From Janthinobacterium lividum (lineage in GTDB: Bacteria; Pseudomonadota; Gammaproteobacteria; Burkholderiales; Burkholderiaceae_D): a DNA stretch of 64,000 nucleotides. Both the position numbers and the translations under genes were made by a program. Positions 26,980 through 36,146 of the stretch are shown here, in pieces. The stretch is from positions 1 through 64,000 of the forward strand of contig NZ_JAAOLY010000021.1 in the NCBI RefSeq assembly GCF_011601275.1, written 5' to 3'. Under the pieces are notes generated by a model. That model searched no databases. It worked only from the letters and a program-made list of their open reading frames with translations, and was not told the origin of the DNA. The first letter of the stretch is position 1. Every line of letters begins with the position of its first letter.

Positions 26980-28731
26980 CTACGACAGCTTTTTCGCCAG
27001 CAGCACGGCATTGCGCCGGTCGCGCTCTGCTTGCACGATGTCCGTCGTACGCGCTTCCGACAGGCCCACCGTGTGCAGCACGGTGGCCGTCAGCTGCAGC
27101 GCCGATTCCAGCGCCTCGGGCACGACCAGGGTGGCGCCCGCCTGTATCAAGGCCACCGCATGGGCCTCGTCGCGGGCGCGCGCATACACGGGCAGCTGCG
27201 GATATTCGCGGCGGATCGATTTCACGGCGTGCAGCACGGAGGCCGCATGGTCCATCGTCAGCACGACGGCGGCAGCCCGGTCCGCATTCACCTTTTGCAA
27301 CAGTTCCGCGCGCGACGCATCGCCGAAATACACGGGGAAACCGCGCGGATGCAGGGTCGTCACCAGGCGCGCATCGTTTTCAATCGCCACATAGGCAATA
27401 TCCTGCTCCGTCAGCACCTTGGCCAGCAACTGCCCCACCCGGCCGAAACCGGCGATGATGACGGTGCTGCCCTGCGGCGGCAGCGCGCCATGCGCCAGGT
27501 CGGCCAGTTGATGGTGGTGGCGCTGTTCCCACCAGTTACCGAACGCGCGCGCCGCCTTGGCCAGCGCCGGCGTGGCAAACAGGCTCAGGCCCACCACCAG
27601 CATGACGAACTGTGCCACCTGCGGACCGATCAATTTCGTGCCCAGCGCATACGCGACGACGATGAAGGCGAATTCGCCACCCTGCCCCAGCAGCACGCCC
27701 GTTTCCACGGCGCGCCCCCAGTGAAAGCCGCCGATGCGGAAAATCACGCTGATGACGAGGGTCTTCAGCGCAAACAGGCTCAGCACGGCCAAGGGAATCA
27801 GGACCGGCGACTTGAGGATTTCGCGCACGTCGATCTGCATGCCCACGGACATGAAGAACAGGCCCATCAGCAAGCCCTTGAAGGGCTCGATCGTCACCTC
27901 CACTTCGTGGCGGAATTCCGTTTCCGCCAGCAGCAGGCCAGCCAGCAAGGCGCCCAGCGCCATCGACAGGCCCGCCAGATACGTCAGGCCCGCAATGCCC
28001 AAGGTGCTGAGCAAGGTCAGGGCCATGAACACGTCGGGCTGGTGCTTCTTGACGAAAAACTGGAACAGGGGGCGGATGACCCTGCGGCCCAGCAGATAGA
28101 TCAGCAGGATGGCGCCCGCCGATTTCACGGCCGCAAAGCTGAGCAGATACGCCAGGTCGTCGCTGCGCCCGCTGGCGAACACGTCGATCAGGATGAACAG
28201 CGGCACCACCATCAAATCCTGGAACATCAAGATGGAAAAGCCCGCCTGCCCGCTTGGGGTCTGCAGGGAACGCTGGTCGGTCAGCAACTGCATCACGACG
28301 GCCGTCGACGACAGCGACAGCACCAGGCCCAGCACGATGGACGCTTCCAGCGACAGGCCAAAGTAATACGCGACACCGCCGATCAGGCAGGCGCTGACGG
28401 CCACCTGTCCCACGCCTGCGCCGAACACCCAGCGCCGCAGCGCCCACAGTCGTTCCGTCGACAGTTCCAGGCCGATCATGAACATCAGGAACATCACGCC
28501 CAGCTCGGCCAGGCCGCTCACCTGCTCGGCGCGCACGAACGAAAAATACGTGAGCCACGTGAAGTCGCCCGCCCACAGGCCGAAGCCAAACGGGCCGAAC
28601 AGGGCGCCTACGGCCAGGAAGCCGAGCACTTGGTTGACCTTCAGGCGTTGCAATAGCGGAATAAAAATCCCGGCCAGAGCGAGAAACAGCAGGGTTTCTC
28701 GCAAATACGGTAAGGCGTGCTGCTCTTCCAA
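26980..28731 (-). CDS. CPA2 monovalent cation:proton antiporter with TrkA-N domain (Kef/YbaL type)
   Basis: This 583-residue protein has about 12-13 membrane helices (residues 10-395) with the family pattern QVLGFLAVGALFGPFGFG and GLELSTERLWALRR, then a cytoplasmic NAD-binding TrkA-N (RCK) domain beginning VIIAGFGRVGQLLAKVL. It exchanges K+ or Na+ for H+ at the inner membrane. The start codon is TTG with AGGA upstream. There is no KefF/KefG ancillary gene nearby. Adjacent to a K+ channel, it may share a role in potassium or pH balance. Confidence 0.9.
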   Translation of the reverse strand: MEEQHALPYLRETLLFLALAGIFIPLLQRLKVNQVLGFLAVGALFGPFGFGLWAGDFTWLTYFSFVRAEQVSGLAELGVMFLMFMIGLELSTERLWALRRWVFGAGVGQVAVSACLIGGVAYYFGLSLEASIVLGLVLSLSSTAVVMQLLTDQRSLQTPSGQAGFSILMFQDLMVVPLFILIDVFASGRSDDLAYLLSFAAVKSAGAILLIYLLGRRVIRPLFQFFVKKHQPDVFMALTLLSTLGIAGLTYLAGLSMALGALLAGLLLAETEFRHEVEVTIEPFKGLLMGLFFMSVGMQIDVREILKSPVLIPLAVLSLFALKTLVISVIFRIGGFHWGRAVETGVLLGQGGEFAFIVVAYALGTKLIGPQVAQFVMLVVGLSLFATPALAKAARAFGNWWEQRHHHQLADLAHGALPPQGSTVIIAGFGRVGQLLAKVLTEQDIAYVAIENDARLVTTLHPRGFPVYFGDASRAELLQKVNADRAAAVVLTMDHAASVLHAVKSIRREYPQLPVYARARDEAHAVALIQAGATLVVPEALESALQLTATVLHTVGLSEARTTDIVQAERDRRNAVLLAKKLS

Positions 28732-28841
28732 GATAATCCTAACTTAATGATATTCATGCCGAATTGGCAATTATCGCATGCTGGGCCGTGGCAAACAGGC
28801 GCACACGCGATATTTTTGCCCAGGAGCAATACATTCGCTCC

Positions 28842-30074
28842 CTATTTCGGCGGCGCCAACATGTCGGCACGGGGGCGGTCCCAGCCCGGCACGTAGGCGG
28901 GACATGGCCGGCTGCGGAACTGTTGCAGCTCTACGGTCGTGAAATTGGGCTGCATGCCGGGATTGAAACGCACGTCCGTCAGCTTGTCCGCATTCAACCT
29001 GGGCATGCGGGCAAAGCGGAACCAGGCATCGACATAGCAATTGTCTTCCTGCAAGGCCCGCAAGGCCGCCAGGCTGCCCGCCGCCTGGGCGGAGACGGCG
29101 ATGCCGGGCGCCAGTTGCTGGCCCTGCTTGCCCGTCTCGGCCAGCCCCGCCGGGCAGGCGGCGGGCGCCAGCGATGCGGGCAGCAGGCTCAGGGTGCCGC
29201 GCCGCAGGGTGTACACGTCCGTCTTGCTGTCGAGCGAAACATAGATCCAGCACAGGGGGTTGCTGGGAAACGCCGTCATGACCACGTCCCACACGCGTGT
29301 GCCGGGGTCCAGGCGCTGCACGGCCGCCTCGATACGCGTACGGCCGAGGGCCGACGCCACGCCCTGCGTGCCAATAAACGTGGCGGCCAGCGCGAAGGCC
29401 AGCAGCAACGGCCCGCGTCCCCGCTCGCCGGCGCGCCCTTGCAGCACGGCCAGGATCGCGCCCAGTCCCAGCAGCACGGCCAGCGAGGCGGGCGCCAAGT
29501 AGGTTTTATAGGTGAAGAAACACAGGGCCGCAGCCAGCCCCGTCAGCAGCACGCTTTTGACGATGCCGTAGCGCAAGGACATGATCACGGGCACTCCCAG
29601 CAGCACCCAGAACATCGGTTCGACAATGAAGACCATGTCGCCATACAGCCAGCGGCTGTCAAACGGATAAAACGGGTGCAAGCCGTAGGAATTGAGGAAA
29701 TCCATACCCATGTGCAAGCAGAATCCCAGCAGCAGACAAGCGGCCAGGCCGATGCGGGCGGGCACGCTTTCCTTGAGCAGCCGGCGCGCGCCCGGCCATA
29801 GCAGCCACAGCAATGCCAGCAAGACCAGCGCCTGCGGCAAGGCCAGCAGCAAGGTATGTGTGTGGCCACGGTGGTGCAGCATGTAGCCGAACGGGCGCGG
29901 CAACAGCCGGGTCAGTACCAGATCGAGGTCGGGCGCGTTGCTGGCAAACCATGCCGAAAATAGAAACAGCGCGCGCCGGGTGCGCTGTGCGGGGGCTTGC
30001 GGCTCGGGCGGCAGGCTGCGGTGTACCAGTTCGCCGACCCCGAGGCCGATGACCGAATGCGTAATATTATCCAT
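28842..30074 (-). CDS. YdjM-like membrane metal-dependent hydrolase family protein
   Basis: This 410-residue protein begins MDNITHSVIGLGVGELVHRS, the signature start of the YdjM/LexA-regulated metal-dependent hydrolase family, with conserved NAPDLDLV, HHRGHTHT and HMGMDFLNSYG histidines and aspartates in membrane-proximal positions. Six or seven hydrophobic helices follow. The C-terminal 130 residues form a soluble extension not seen in E. coli YdjM. Enzymatic activity in the family is predicted, not shown. Confidence 0.85.
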   Translation of the reverse strand: MDNITHSVIGLGVGELVHRSLPPEPQAPAQRTRRALFLFSAWFASNAPDLDLVLTRLLPRPFGYMLHHRGHTHTLLLALPQALVLLALLWLLWPGARRLLKESVPARIGLAACLLLGFCLHMGMDFLNSYGLHPFYPFDSRWLYGDMVFIVEPMFWVLLGVPVIMSLRYGIVKSVLLTGLAAALCFFTYKTYLAPASLAVLLGLGAILAVLQGRAGERGRGPLLLAFALAATFIGTQGVASALGRTRIEAAVQRLDPGTRVWDVVMTAFPSNPLCWIYVSLDSKTDVYTLRRGTLSLLPASLAPAACPAGLAETGKQGQQLAPGIAVSAQAAGSLAALRALQEDNCYVDAWFRFARMPRLNADKLTDVRFNPGMQPNFTTVELQQFRSRPCPAYVPGWDRPRADMLAPPK

Positions 30075-30127
30075 CGGGCAATTTTACAGGATGCCCGCCC
30101 CGGCGCGCTTTTGCGCTGTTACTTGCG

Positions 30128-31789
30128 CTACAGCTTTTCCAGTTCCGGGCCGCGCATGCCCACCAGCAAGGCGCGGCCATCGGGCAGCACGCGAAATTCG
30201 CCATAGCGGGCCTTTTCCCAGCGCGCCGCCTCGCCTTCCTTGAAGAACCACGCATCGCTGACCAGCACCCAGTTCCCATCCTTGGGCGTCAGCTCGAGCA
30301 GGAATTCGCCGGGCGCCAGCGCTTCCTTGGTATAGGGGCGCAGCAGTTCCGCCACGCCGCGCGCATCGCGCCTGGCCACGACGAGGGGCCGGCCAGGCGC
30401 CCTGTTCACGCTGGCCAAAGTCGAGAGGACGCCGAGGTTGACGAAATTGAGGCGCATGTAGTCGCCTTGCATCAGCGAGCGGGGATCGACGGGTTCCAGC
30501 GCCACGAAGACAGCTTCTCCTTTTGTAATCAGCTGCTCTTTTTGCCAGATGCCGCCATTGGCGACCAGCAACACCAGCAGCAAGCCGCCCAGCACGCCCA
30601 GGCGCACGGCGCGGCGCTCAAGGACCACGCCCGCCGGTTTGCTTTCCACCAGGTGCAGCACGGCGCCGCGCGTGGCCAGCCACGACAGCGCACACAGCAC
30701 GGCGCCCGCTATCGCCAGCAGCGCCGCCTTGCTGGCCAGCGGCCAGGCCAGCTGGTAATAAAAGCTGCCGATGATCCACGCCGCCGCCAGCACAGCCGCC
30801 ACGGCCACGCGCGAGCGCCCGCTCGTCACGCAATACGCAAGGATCAGCAGCACGGGCCCCAGCGCCGGCATGAACCAGGACAGCACGATCAACACCAGCG
30901 CCACGCCGATGGCGGGCAACTGGCGCAATGCGGGCCAGCGCCATCCCGTCCAGGCGGCGGCCGCCGCGGCCAGCACGAGCGACACGCCATTCAAGGCCTG
31001 CGCATACCAGGCAATACCCTGGTGCCGCGTCACTTCGCGCGCCACTTCGCCGGCAAAGCCACCGCCCAACGCGCCGCCCAGCATGAAGGTCATGCCAGAC
31101 CAGAAGACCAGCCCCAGCAGGATCGCCAGCACCCAGCCCGTCGACAGCGATTCCAGGAAGGCGGCGACGGGCGCGCCGCGGCCGTCGTTGAAGGCTTGCT
31201 TCTGCAGCCAGTGGGCGGCCAGCCAGAAGGCCAGGGCCAGCATCCAGGCGAAATACAGTTCCGTGGGATCGTTCTCGAAAATCCAGTCGCGCGTGCTATC
31301 GACGATACCCAGCCCCAGCAAGCCGCAGGCGACCAGTCCCAGCAGCACACGCAGCCAGTCGCGCGGCAAGGCGGCGGCCACCACCAGGCATGCCAGGCAC
31401 AGCATCAATGACGCCGTCTGCGTGGAATAGTCGCGGTACAGGGCATAGCCAAGCAAGCCGCCGCCCACGAGCAGGCAGGGCACGGCCAGTTGCTCGACAA
31501 ACAGCGCCACGCCGCGCGTGCGGATCAGCAGCACGGCCACCACCAGCACGATGGCGGCCACGACATACGCGCCGGGACCGTGGCGCACGACGCTTTCCAG
31601 GCCCACGCCCAGCGCAATCATCAGGGGGATGGCGGCCAGCCAGGCGCCGAAGGCCGTCATCAGCACCAGCGGCCACGGCCGTACATCCTGCACGGGACGG
31701 GTAGCGTTCGGCGGCAACAGGCCGGCGCGCGTGGCGTCGTCGATCAGGGTGGCGAGCGCATCGGCTCGTCGAGTATTCAGATTGCTCAT
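30128..31789 (-). CDS. DUF4401/GDYXXLXY-domain integral membrane protein
   Basis: This 553-residue protein has about a dozen membrane helices in residues 45-400 (DUF4401) and a C-terminal periplasmic or cytoplasmic domain carrying LMQGDYMRLNF, the GDYxxLxY motif. Family members form a pair with a DUF2157 protein; their function is unknown. The ATG overlaps the DUF2157 gene stop as ATGA, so I start at MSNLNTRRAD (31789) rather than eight codons upstream. Confidence 0.85.
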   Translation of the reverse strand: MSNLNTRRADALATLIDDATRAGLLPPNATRPVQDVRPWPLVLMTAFGAWLAAIPLMIALGVGLESVVRHGPGAYVVAAIVLVVAVLLIRTRGVALFVEQLAVPCLLVGGGLLGYALYRDYSTQTASLMLCLACLVVAAALPRDWLRVLLGLVACGLLGLGIVDSTRDWIFENDPTELYFAWMLALAFWLAAHWLQKQAFNDGRGAPVAAFLESLSTGWVLAILLGLVFWSGMTFMLGGALGGGFAGEVAREVTRHQGIAWYAQALNGVSLVLAAAAAAWTGWRWPALRQLPAIGVALVLIVLSWFMPALGPVLLILAYCVTSGRSRVAVAAVLAAAWIIGSFYYQLAWPLASKAALLAIAGAVLCALSWLATRGAVLHLVESKPAGVVLERRAVRLGVLGGLLLVLLVANGGIWQKEQLITKGEAVFVALEPVDPRSLMQGDYMRLNFVNLGVLSTLASVNRAPGRPLVVARRDARGVAELLRPYTKEALAPGEFLLELTPKDGNWVLVSDAWFFKEGEAARWEKARYGEFRVLPDGRALLVGMRGPELEKL

Positions 31790-32751
31790 GCCGCCTCCCG
31801 CCGCGTGCGCCACAGTATGCCTTGCACGGTCAGCGCCAGCAGCACGGCGGCCAGCAAGCCCAGCATGACCAGCGCGCCGATGCCATCGCCACCGCTACCG
31901 CCGCTGAGCAACAGACGCGCCAGGCCGCCCACCAGCAAGGTGTTCAGGCCCAGCGCGACGGCGCTCAGGCCGAAGACGTCAAAATAGCGGCGCGTGGACA
32001 GCAGGACGCCGGCGACAGCCAGCAAGCCCAGCCCGGCCCAGTACGGCGATTCGAGCTCGCTGCCGAACAGGGCGCTGACGGCCGTGCCCGTGATGAGGAT
32101 GGTGGCCAGCACCAGGCCCAGGCGCAAGGCCCAGTTGCCCGCGCCCGTCCAGCGCGCCAGCAAGGGCGAGACAAACGCGCACGCTGCCAGCACGACCAGC
32201 CAGCCGCTGACGAAAATGGAGAGATCAGCTGAATCGATGCGCCAGCTGTTGTGCGCATGCGCCTGCATCCACAGGGCGGCCGCCGTGGCCAGCACCAGCA
32301 TCCACGGCGTCCACAGCACGTCGCTGCGCGCGACCAGACACAGCGGCAAGGCCAGCACGGCCCACAGGGCGAACAGCTGCCACGGATCGGCACCCGTCTG
32401 GTACGTCTGGCCAAAGTAAGCGAACAGGCCGCCGATGGCCAGCAAGGCCAGCAGCAGCAAAGGAACTCTCGCCTTGGGCACGGCAAATGCGCCCACGCAG
32501 GCGGCGGCAAACACCCCTTGCAGCAAGGCAAAGCGGCCCATGCGGCCGAAGTCTTCCCAGTTGGCGGCCACCCAGCAGATCAGACCCATGCCCAGCAACG
32601 CGGCGCCCAGCACGGCCACGCCGCGCGGCAGCCAGTGGGCCAGGCGCGCCGGTTCGCGCTGGAAACCGGCCACTTCCTGCAACTGCCGGGTTTGTTGGGC
32701 ATCGAGCGCATGGGTCGAGGCGAGTTGGTACACGGCGAGGCGTAAATCCAT
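31786..32751 (-). CDS. DUF2157 integral membrane protein
   Basis: This 321-residue protein begins MDLRLAVYQLAS. A soluble N-terminal helix-rich part (1-50) is followed by about ten hydrophobic helices, as in the DUF2157 family. It is translationally coupled to the DUF4401/GDYxxLxY gene downstream, a recurring pair in many bacteria. The frame is open further upstream but the extension is arginine-rich and unlike the family. Function unknown. Confidence 0.83.
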   Translation of the reverse strand: MDLRLAVYQLASTHALDAQQTRQLQEVAGFQREPARLAHWLPRGVAVLGAALLGMGLICWVAANWEDFGRMGRFALLQGVFAAACVGAFAVPKARVPLLLLALLAIGGLFAYFGQTYQTGADPWQLFALWAVLALPLCLVARSDVLWTPWMLVLATAAALWMQAHAHNSWRIDSADLSIFVSGWLVVLAACAFVSPLLARWTGAGNWALRLGLVLATILITGTAVSALFGSELESPYWAGLGLLAVAGVLLSTRRYFDVFGLSAVALGLNTLLVGGLARLLLSGGSGGDGIGALVMLGLLAAVLLALTVQGILWRTRREAA

Positions 32752-32789
32752 CGTCTGCTTTCTATTGATTTTAGTATGGGAAGAAAGTG

Positions 32790-33080
32790 TCAGCGCTCGA
32801 CGCTGACGCCGCGCCAGAAGGCGACGTGGCCGGCAATTTGCTTGGCGGCATCCTTGGGCTGGGGGTAATACCAGGCCGCGTTGGCATTGACCTGGCCGTC
32901 GACGACGACGTCGTAATAGCTGGCCGTGCCCTTCCACGGGCAGACGCTCGTGTGGCTGCTGGGACGCAGGTAGTCCTGCGTCACCTTTGACAAAGGAAAA
33001 TATACATTGTTTTCAACGACTTGCACCTGCGCATCGGTAGCTTGCGCGATGACGGCGCCATTCCAGCTGGCTGTTGGCAT
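32790..33080 (-). CDS. DUF427 protein
   Basis: This 96-residue small beta-strand-rich protein carries ATDAQVQVVENNVYFP, TSVCPWKGTASYYDV and NAAWYYPQPKDAAKQIAGHVAFW, the DUF427 signature. No signal peptide is present. The family is widespread and uncharacterised. It lies alone between a DsbA-like gene and the DUF2157/DUF4401 pair. Confidence 0.88.
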   Translation of the reverse strand: MPTASWNGAVIAQATDAQVQVVENNVYFPLSKVTQDYLRPSSHTSVCPWKGTASYYDVVVDGQVNANAAWYYPQPKDAAKQIAGHVAFWRGVSVER

Positions 33081-33150
33081 TTGACTATCCTCCTTCTGCG
33101 CCGAGTGTAGCGCAAAAAGTCCGCCATGGCGCGCGCCATTGGCGCCCGGT

Positions 33151-33822
33151 TCAAGCGCCCGCGATGATCTGGCGCAAGGCTTGCTCGAACACTTCAGGCG
33201 GCTGGCCGCCGGAAATCAGGTGGCGCTCGTTGATGATGACGGCCGGCACCGAGTTGATGCCGTTCTGCTGGTAGAACTGCTCTTGCGCACGCACCTCGTC
33301 CGCATAGGCGTTCGATGTCAGCACTTCGGCCGCTTTGACGGTGTCCAACCCCACCTTGCCGGCCACGGCCAGCAGCACCTCGTGCGACGACGGATCCTGC
33401 CCTTGCGTGAAGTAGGCGTCGAACAGCGCCATCTTGAGTTCCTTCTGGCGCCCTTCCAGAGCGGCCCAGTGCAGCAGACGGTGGGCGTCAAAGGTGTTGT
33501 AGATGCGACCGCGCTTGTCCATGGCGAAGGTAAAGCCCAGTTGTTCGCCGCGCGCGCGGATGGCTTCGCGCGACTGCGCCATCTGTTCTTCGGTGGAACC
33601 GTATTTGCGGGCGATGTGTTCGCCGATATCTTCGCCTTCGGGCGGCATGTTGGCATTCAGCTCGAAAGGCTGGAAGTGGATGTCGGCCTGGACGGTGCCG
33701 TCCAGTTTGGCCAAGGCTTGTTCCAGCGATTTCAGGCCCACCACGCACCAGGGGCAGGAAACGTCGGAAACGAAATCGATACGGACGGGAGTGGGTGTGG
33801 CGGAGGAGGTTGAAACAGTCAT
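33151..33822 (-). CDS. DsbA-family (FrnE/HCCA isomerase-like) oxidoreductase
   Basis: This 223-residue cytoplasmic thioredoxin-fold protein has the active-site motif CPWC at about residues 24-27 (DVSCPWCVVGLKSLEQAL) and the long helical insert of the FrnE branch, ending with VPAVIINERHLISGGQPPEVF, where the cis-proline precedes the strand. No signal peptide is seen, so it is not a periplasmic DsbA. FrnE-like proteins act as disulfide oxidoreductases or isomerases. Confidence 0.9.
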   Translation of the reverse strand: MTVSTSSATPTPVRIDFVSDVSCPWCVVGLKSLEQALAKLDGTVQADIHFQPFELNANMPPEGEDIGEHIARKYGSTEEQMAQSREAIRARGEQLGFTFAMDKRGRIYNTFDAHRLLHWAALEGRQKELKMALFDAYFTQGQDPSSHEVLLAVAGKVGLDTVKAAEVLTSNAYADEVRAQEQFYQQNGINSVPAVIINERHLISGGQPPEVFEQALRQIIAGA

Positions 33823-33912
33823 GGTGGGCAGCCTTTGCGCGAGTCGGTGGCGGCCGCACCGTGCGGCGCCGCAAGCACAGCATATGCGTGCGGCGCGCGG
33901 GAAATCAAGCGC

Positions 33913-34557
33913 TTACTTCTTCTTGACGGGCGCCTTGGCCGCATCTTTCTTGCCGCCGATCTTGCTTTCCTTGCCGGATAGCAAGTTCGCGATATTCTGG
34001 CTGTGGCGGTAAGCGAGCAGCACGCTCATGACGATGACGGCCAGCAAGATGGGATCGACGCCGAACAGCAGGCCATAGTAAAACGGCGCGAACAGGGCCG
34101 CCACCAGGGCTGCCAGCGAGGAATAGCGAAACGCGTAGGCAATGATCAGCCAGGTGGCCAGAGTGGCCAGGCCCAGCCATGGATTGATGCCCAGCAGCAC
34201 GCCAAGGGCCGTGGCCACGCCCTTGCCGCCGACGAAGCGGAAGAACACGGGCCACAAATGGCCGAGGAAGACGGCGATGGCCACCAGGGCCACGGCCGTG
34301 TCGCCCACGCCCAGCGCGCTGGCAAAATGGTCGGCCAGGAAGACGGCCAGCCAGCCCTTGGCGCCGTCGCCCAGCAGGGTCATGATGGCGGCGCCCTTGT
34401 TGCCGCTGCGCAGCACGTTCGTGGCGCCGGGATTTTTCGAGCCATAGGTGCGCGGATCGGCAATGCCGTAGACCTTGCTCATCACCACGGCAAACGATAT
34501 CGAGCCGAGCAAGTAAGCGGCCACTGTCATTGCCACGGTTGTAATTACTGGATTCAT
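33913..34557 (-). CDS. plsY: acyl-phosphate:glycerol-3-phosphate acyltransferase PlsY
   Basis: This 214-residue inner-membrane enzyme makes lysophosphatidic acid from acyl-phosphate, the first committed phospholipid step. The three family motifs are visible: [23 protein letters not shown] and [21 protein letters not shown]. Five or six membrane helices surround them. A lysine-rich tail ([20 protein letters not shown]) ends the protein. PlsX is not in the window. Confidence 0.95.
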   Translation of the reverse strand: MNPVITTVAMTVAAYLLGSISFAVVMSKVYGIADPRTYGSKNPGATNVLRSGNKGAAIMTLLGDGAKGWLAVFLADHFASALGVGDTAVALVAIAVFLGHLWPVFFRFVGGKGVATALGVLLGINPWLGLATLATWLIIAYAFRYSSLAALVAALFAPFYYGLLFGVDPILLAVIVMSVLLAYRHSQNIANLLSGKESKIGGKKDAAKAPVKKK

Positions 34558-34654
34558 TTCTTCCCTTTATTGTGTTTATTACACCAGCATCGAGGCTGGC
34601 GCAGCAGAATATACACCAGCGCCCCGCCTACGGACAGGGCGGGGACTGGTTTTC

Positions 34655-35146
34655 TTAATCCTGCAAGGCGCACTGCACCGGCTTGGCTTGCAGCAAATCA
34701 ACAAGCACCTGCGGCGCCAGCGAGACGAGAAAACCGCGCCGCCCGCCATTGATGTAAATGCGAGGCAAGTCCAGGATCGATTGCTCCACGTACACGGGCA
34801 TGGCCTTCTTCGTGCCGAATGGCGATGTGCCGCCGATCATGTAGCCGGAATGGCGCTGCGCCACTTCGGGCTTGCACGGTTCGACGGACTTGCAGCCGAT
34901 GCCGCGCGCCAGGTTCTTGGTCGACACCTTGCAATCGCCATGCATGAGCACGATCATCGGCTTGGCCGCCTCGTCCTGCATCACCAGGGTCTTGATCACA
35001 GAGTGCTCGGGCACGCCAAGTTCGCGCGCCGACACGCTGGTGCCGCCGTGCTCTTCGTACGGATACGGGTGTTCTTCAAAGGAAACTTGATGCTTGCGCA
35101 GCAACTGCGTCGCCTGGGTTTCGGAAATATGCTCTTTTTTAGCCAT
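34655..35146 (-). CDS. ybaK: Cys-tRNA(Pro)/Cys-tRNA(Cys) deacylase YbaK
   Basis: This 163-residue YbaK/ProX-type trans-editing protein hydrolyses Cys-tRNA(Pro). Hallmarks are HSVIKTLVMQDE, MIVLMHGDCKVSTKNLAR and the glycine-rich MIGGTSPFGTKKAMPVYVE near the active-site Lys region. Length and sequence fit YbaK better than the shorter YeaK. It is divergently arranged with the EEP gene to its right. Confidence 0.93.
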   Translation of the reverse strand: MAKKEHISETQATQLLRKHQVSFEEHPYPYEEHGGTSVSARELGVPEHSVIKTLVMQDEAAKPMIVLMHGDCKVSTKNLARGIGCKSVEPCKPEVAQRHSGYMIGGTSPFGTKKAMPVYVEQSILDLPRIYINGGRRGFLVSLAPQVLVDLLQAKPVQCALQD

Positions 35147-35183
35147 GCGTGATACGCTGATCGTTCAGTGAGGAGTGCTAATT

Positions 35184-36146
35184 ATGCAGGAAGAAATCCG
35201 CTTTGCCACATTCAATGTCTGCAACCTTGCCCCCGCCGGGGCGAAATTGTATGACAACCTGGAACCGTTGAGCCCGGCGCAATACGCAGCCAAGGCGGAG
35301 TGGACGGCGCGGCAGATCGACCTGCTTGACGCCGACGTGATCGGTTTCCAGGAAATTTTCTCGCAGGCGGCCCTGCGCGACGTGCTGTCGCGCACGCGCC
35401 ACTACCGCGAAGCCACCGTGGCCGGCTACGATGCGATGGACTCCGCCGGACGCATGCTGCCCACGGTGGCGCTCGTATCGCGCCTGCCGCTGGCCGGCGC
35501 CGGTGTTGCCTGGGCGGATTTTCCGGCAGGCATGAGCGTCTCCGCCGAGGACAACGCCTGCCGCTTCGCCCGCGCGCCCCTGCATGTCCAGGTCATCTTG
35601 CCTGGCGGGCAACTCACCGATGTCGTCGTCGTGCATTTGAAATCGCGCCGGCCCGACTACCGCCATGGCGACGGCAACGATGCGGCCAGCTACGCACTGG
35701 CCAACCTGCGCTCTCTGCAGCGGCGCGGCGCGGAAGCCGTGGCCCTGCGCGTGCTGGCAAGCGAGCTGGGCCACAGCGGCCGTCCCCGCATCGTGCTGGG
35801 CGACTTCAACGACATCGCCAATGCCGTCACCACGGCCATCGTCATGGGCGCAGGCGCCCCGTGCGAAGCAGGCATGGAAATGCGCGCGCGCCTGTACGAC
35901 GCCAACGCCATCCAGCTGCGCCAGGACGCCCTGCGCCACGTGGGCTACACGAATATCCACGACAGCGCCTACATGACGATCGACCACATCCTCGTCTCCG
36001 AACATTTTCATCCTGCCTCGTCGCGCGCCATCGGCGTGCTGCAGGAAGTGACTTATCTCAACGATCATTTGCTGCTGGGCTTGCCGCATGCATCCGACCA
36101 TGGCCAGGTGCTGGCGCGCATCAAGCTGCTGGGAAACATTGACTAA
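35184..36146 (+). CDS. endonuclease/exonuclease/phosphatase family protein
   Basis: This 320-residue EEP-fold metal-dependent hydrolase has ATFNVCNLAP near the start, QE at 56-57 (GFQEIF), VVVHLKSRRPD, VLGDFNDIAN and TIDHILVSEHF near the end, giving the usual Asn, Glu, Asp and His ligands. The substrate (DNA, phospholipid or other phosphodiester) cannot be decided. ATG at 35184 has GAGGAG eight bases upstream. Its stop overlaps the convergent GGDEF-EAL gene by four bases. Confidence 0.9.
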   Translation: MQEEIRFATFNVCNLAPAGAKLYDNLEPLSPAQYAAKAEWTARQIDLLDADVIGFQEIFSQAALRDVLSRTRHYREATVAGYDAMDSAGRMLPTVALVSRLPLAGAGVAWADFPAGMSVSAEDNACRFARAPLHVQVILPGGQLTDVVVVHLKSRRPDYRHGDGNDAASYALANLRSLQRRGAEAVALRVLASELGHSGRPRIVLGDFNDIANAVTTAIVMGAGAPCEAGMEMRARLYDANAIQLRQDALRHVGYTNIHDSAYMTIDHILVSEHFHPASSRAIGVLQEVTYLNDHLLLGLPHASDHGQVLARIKLLGNID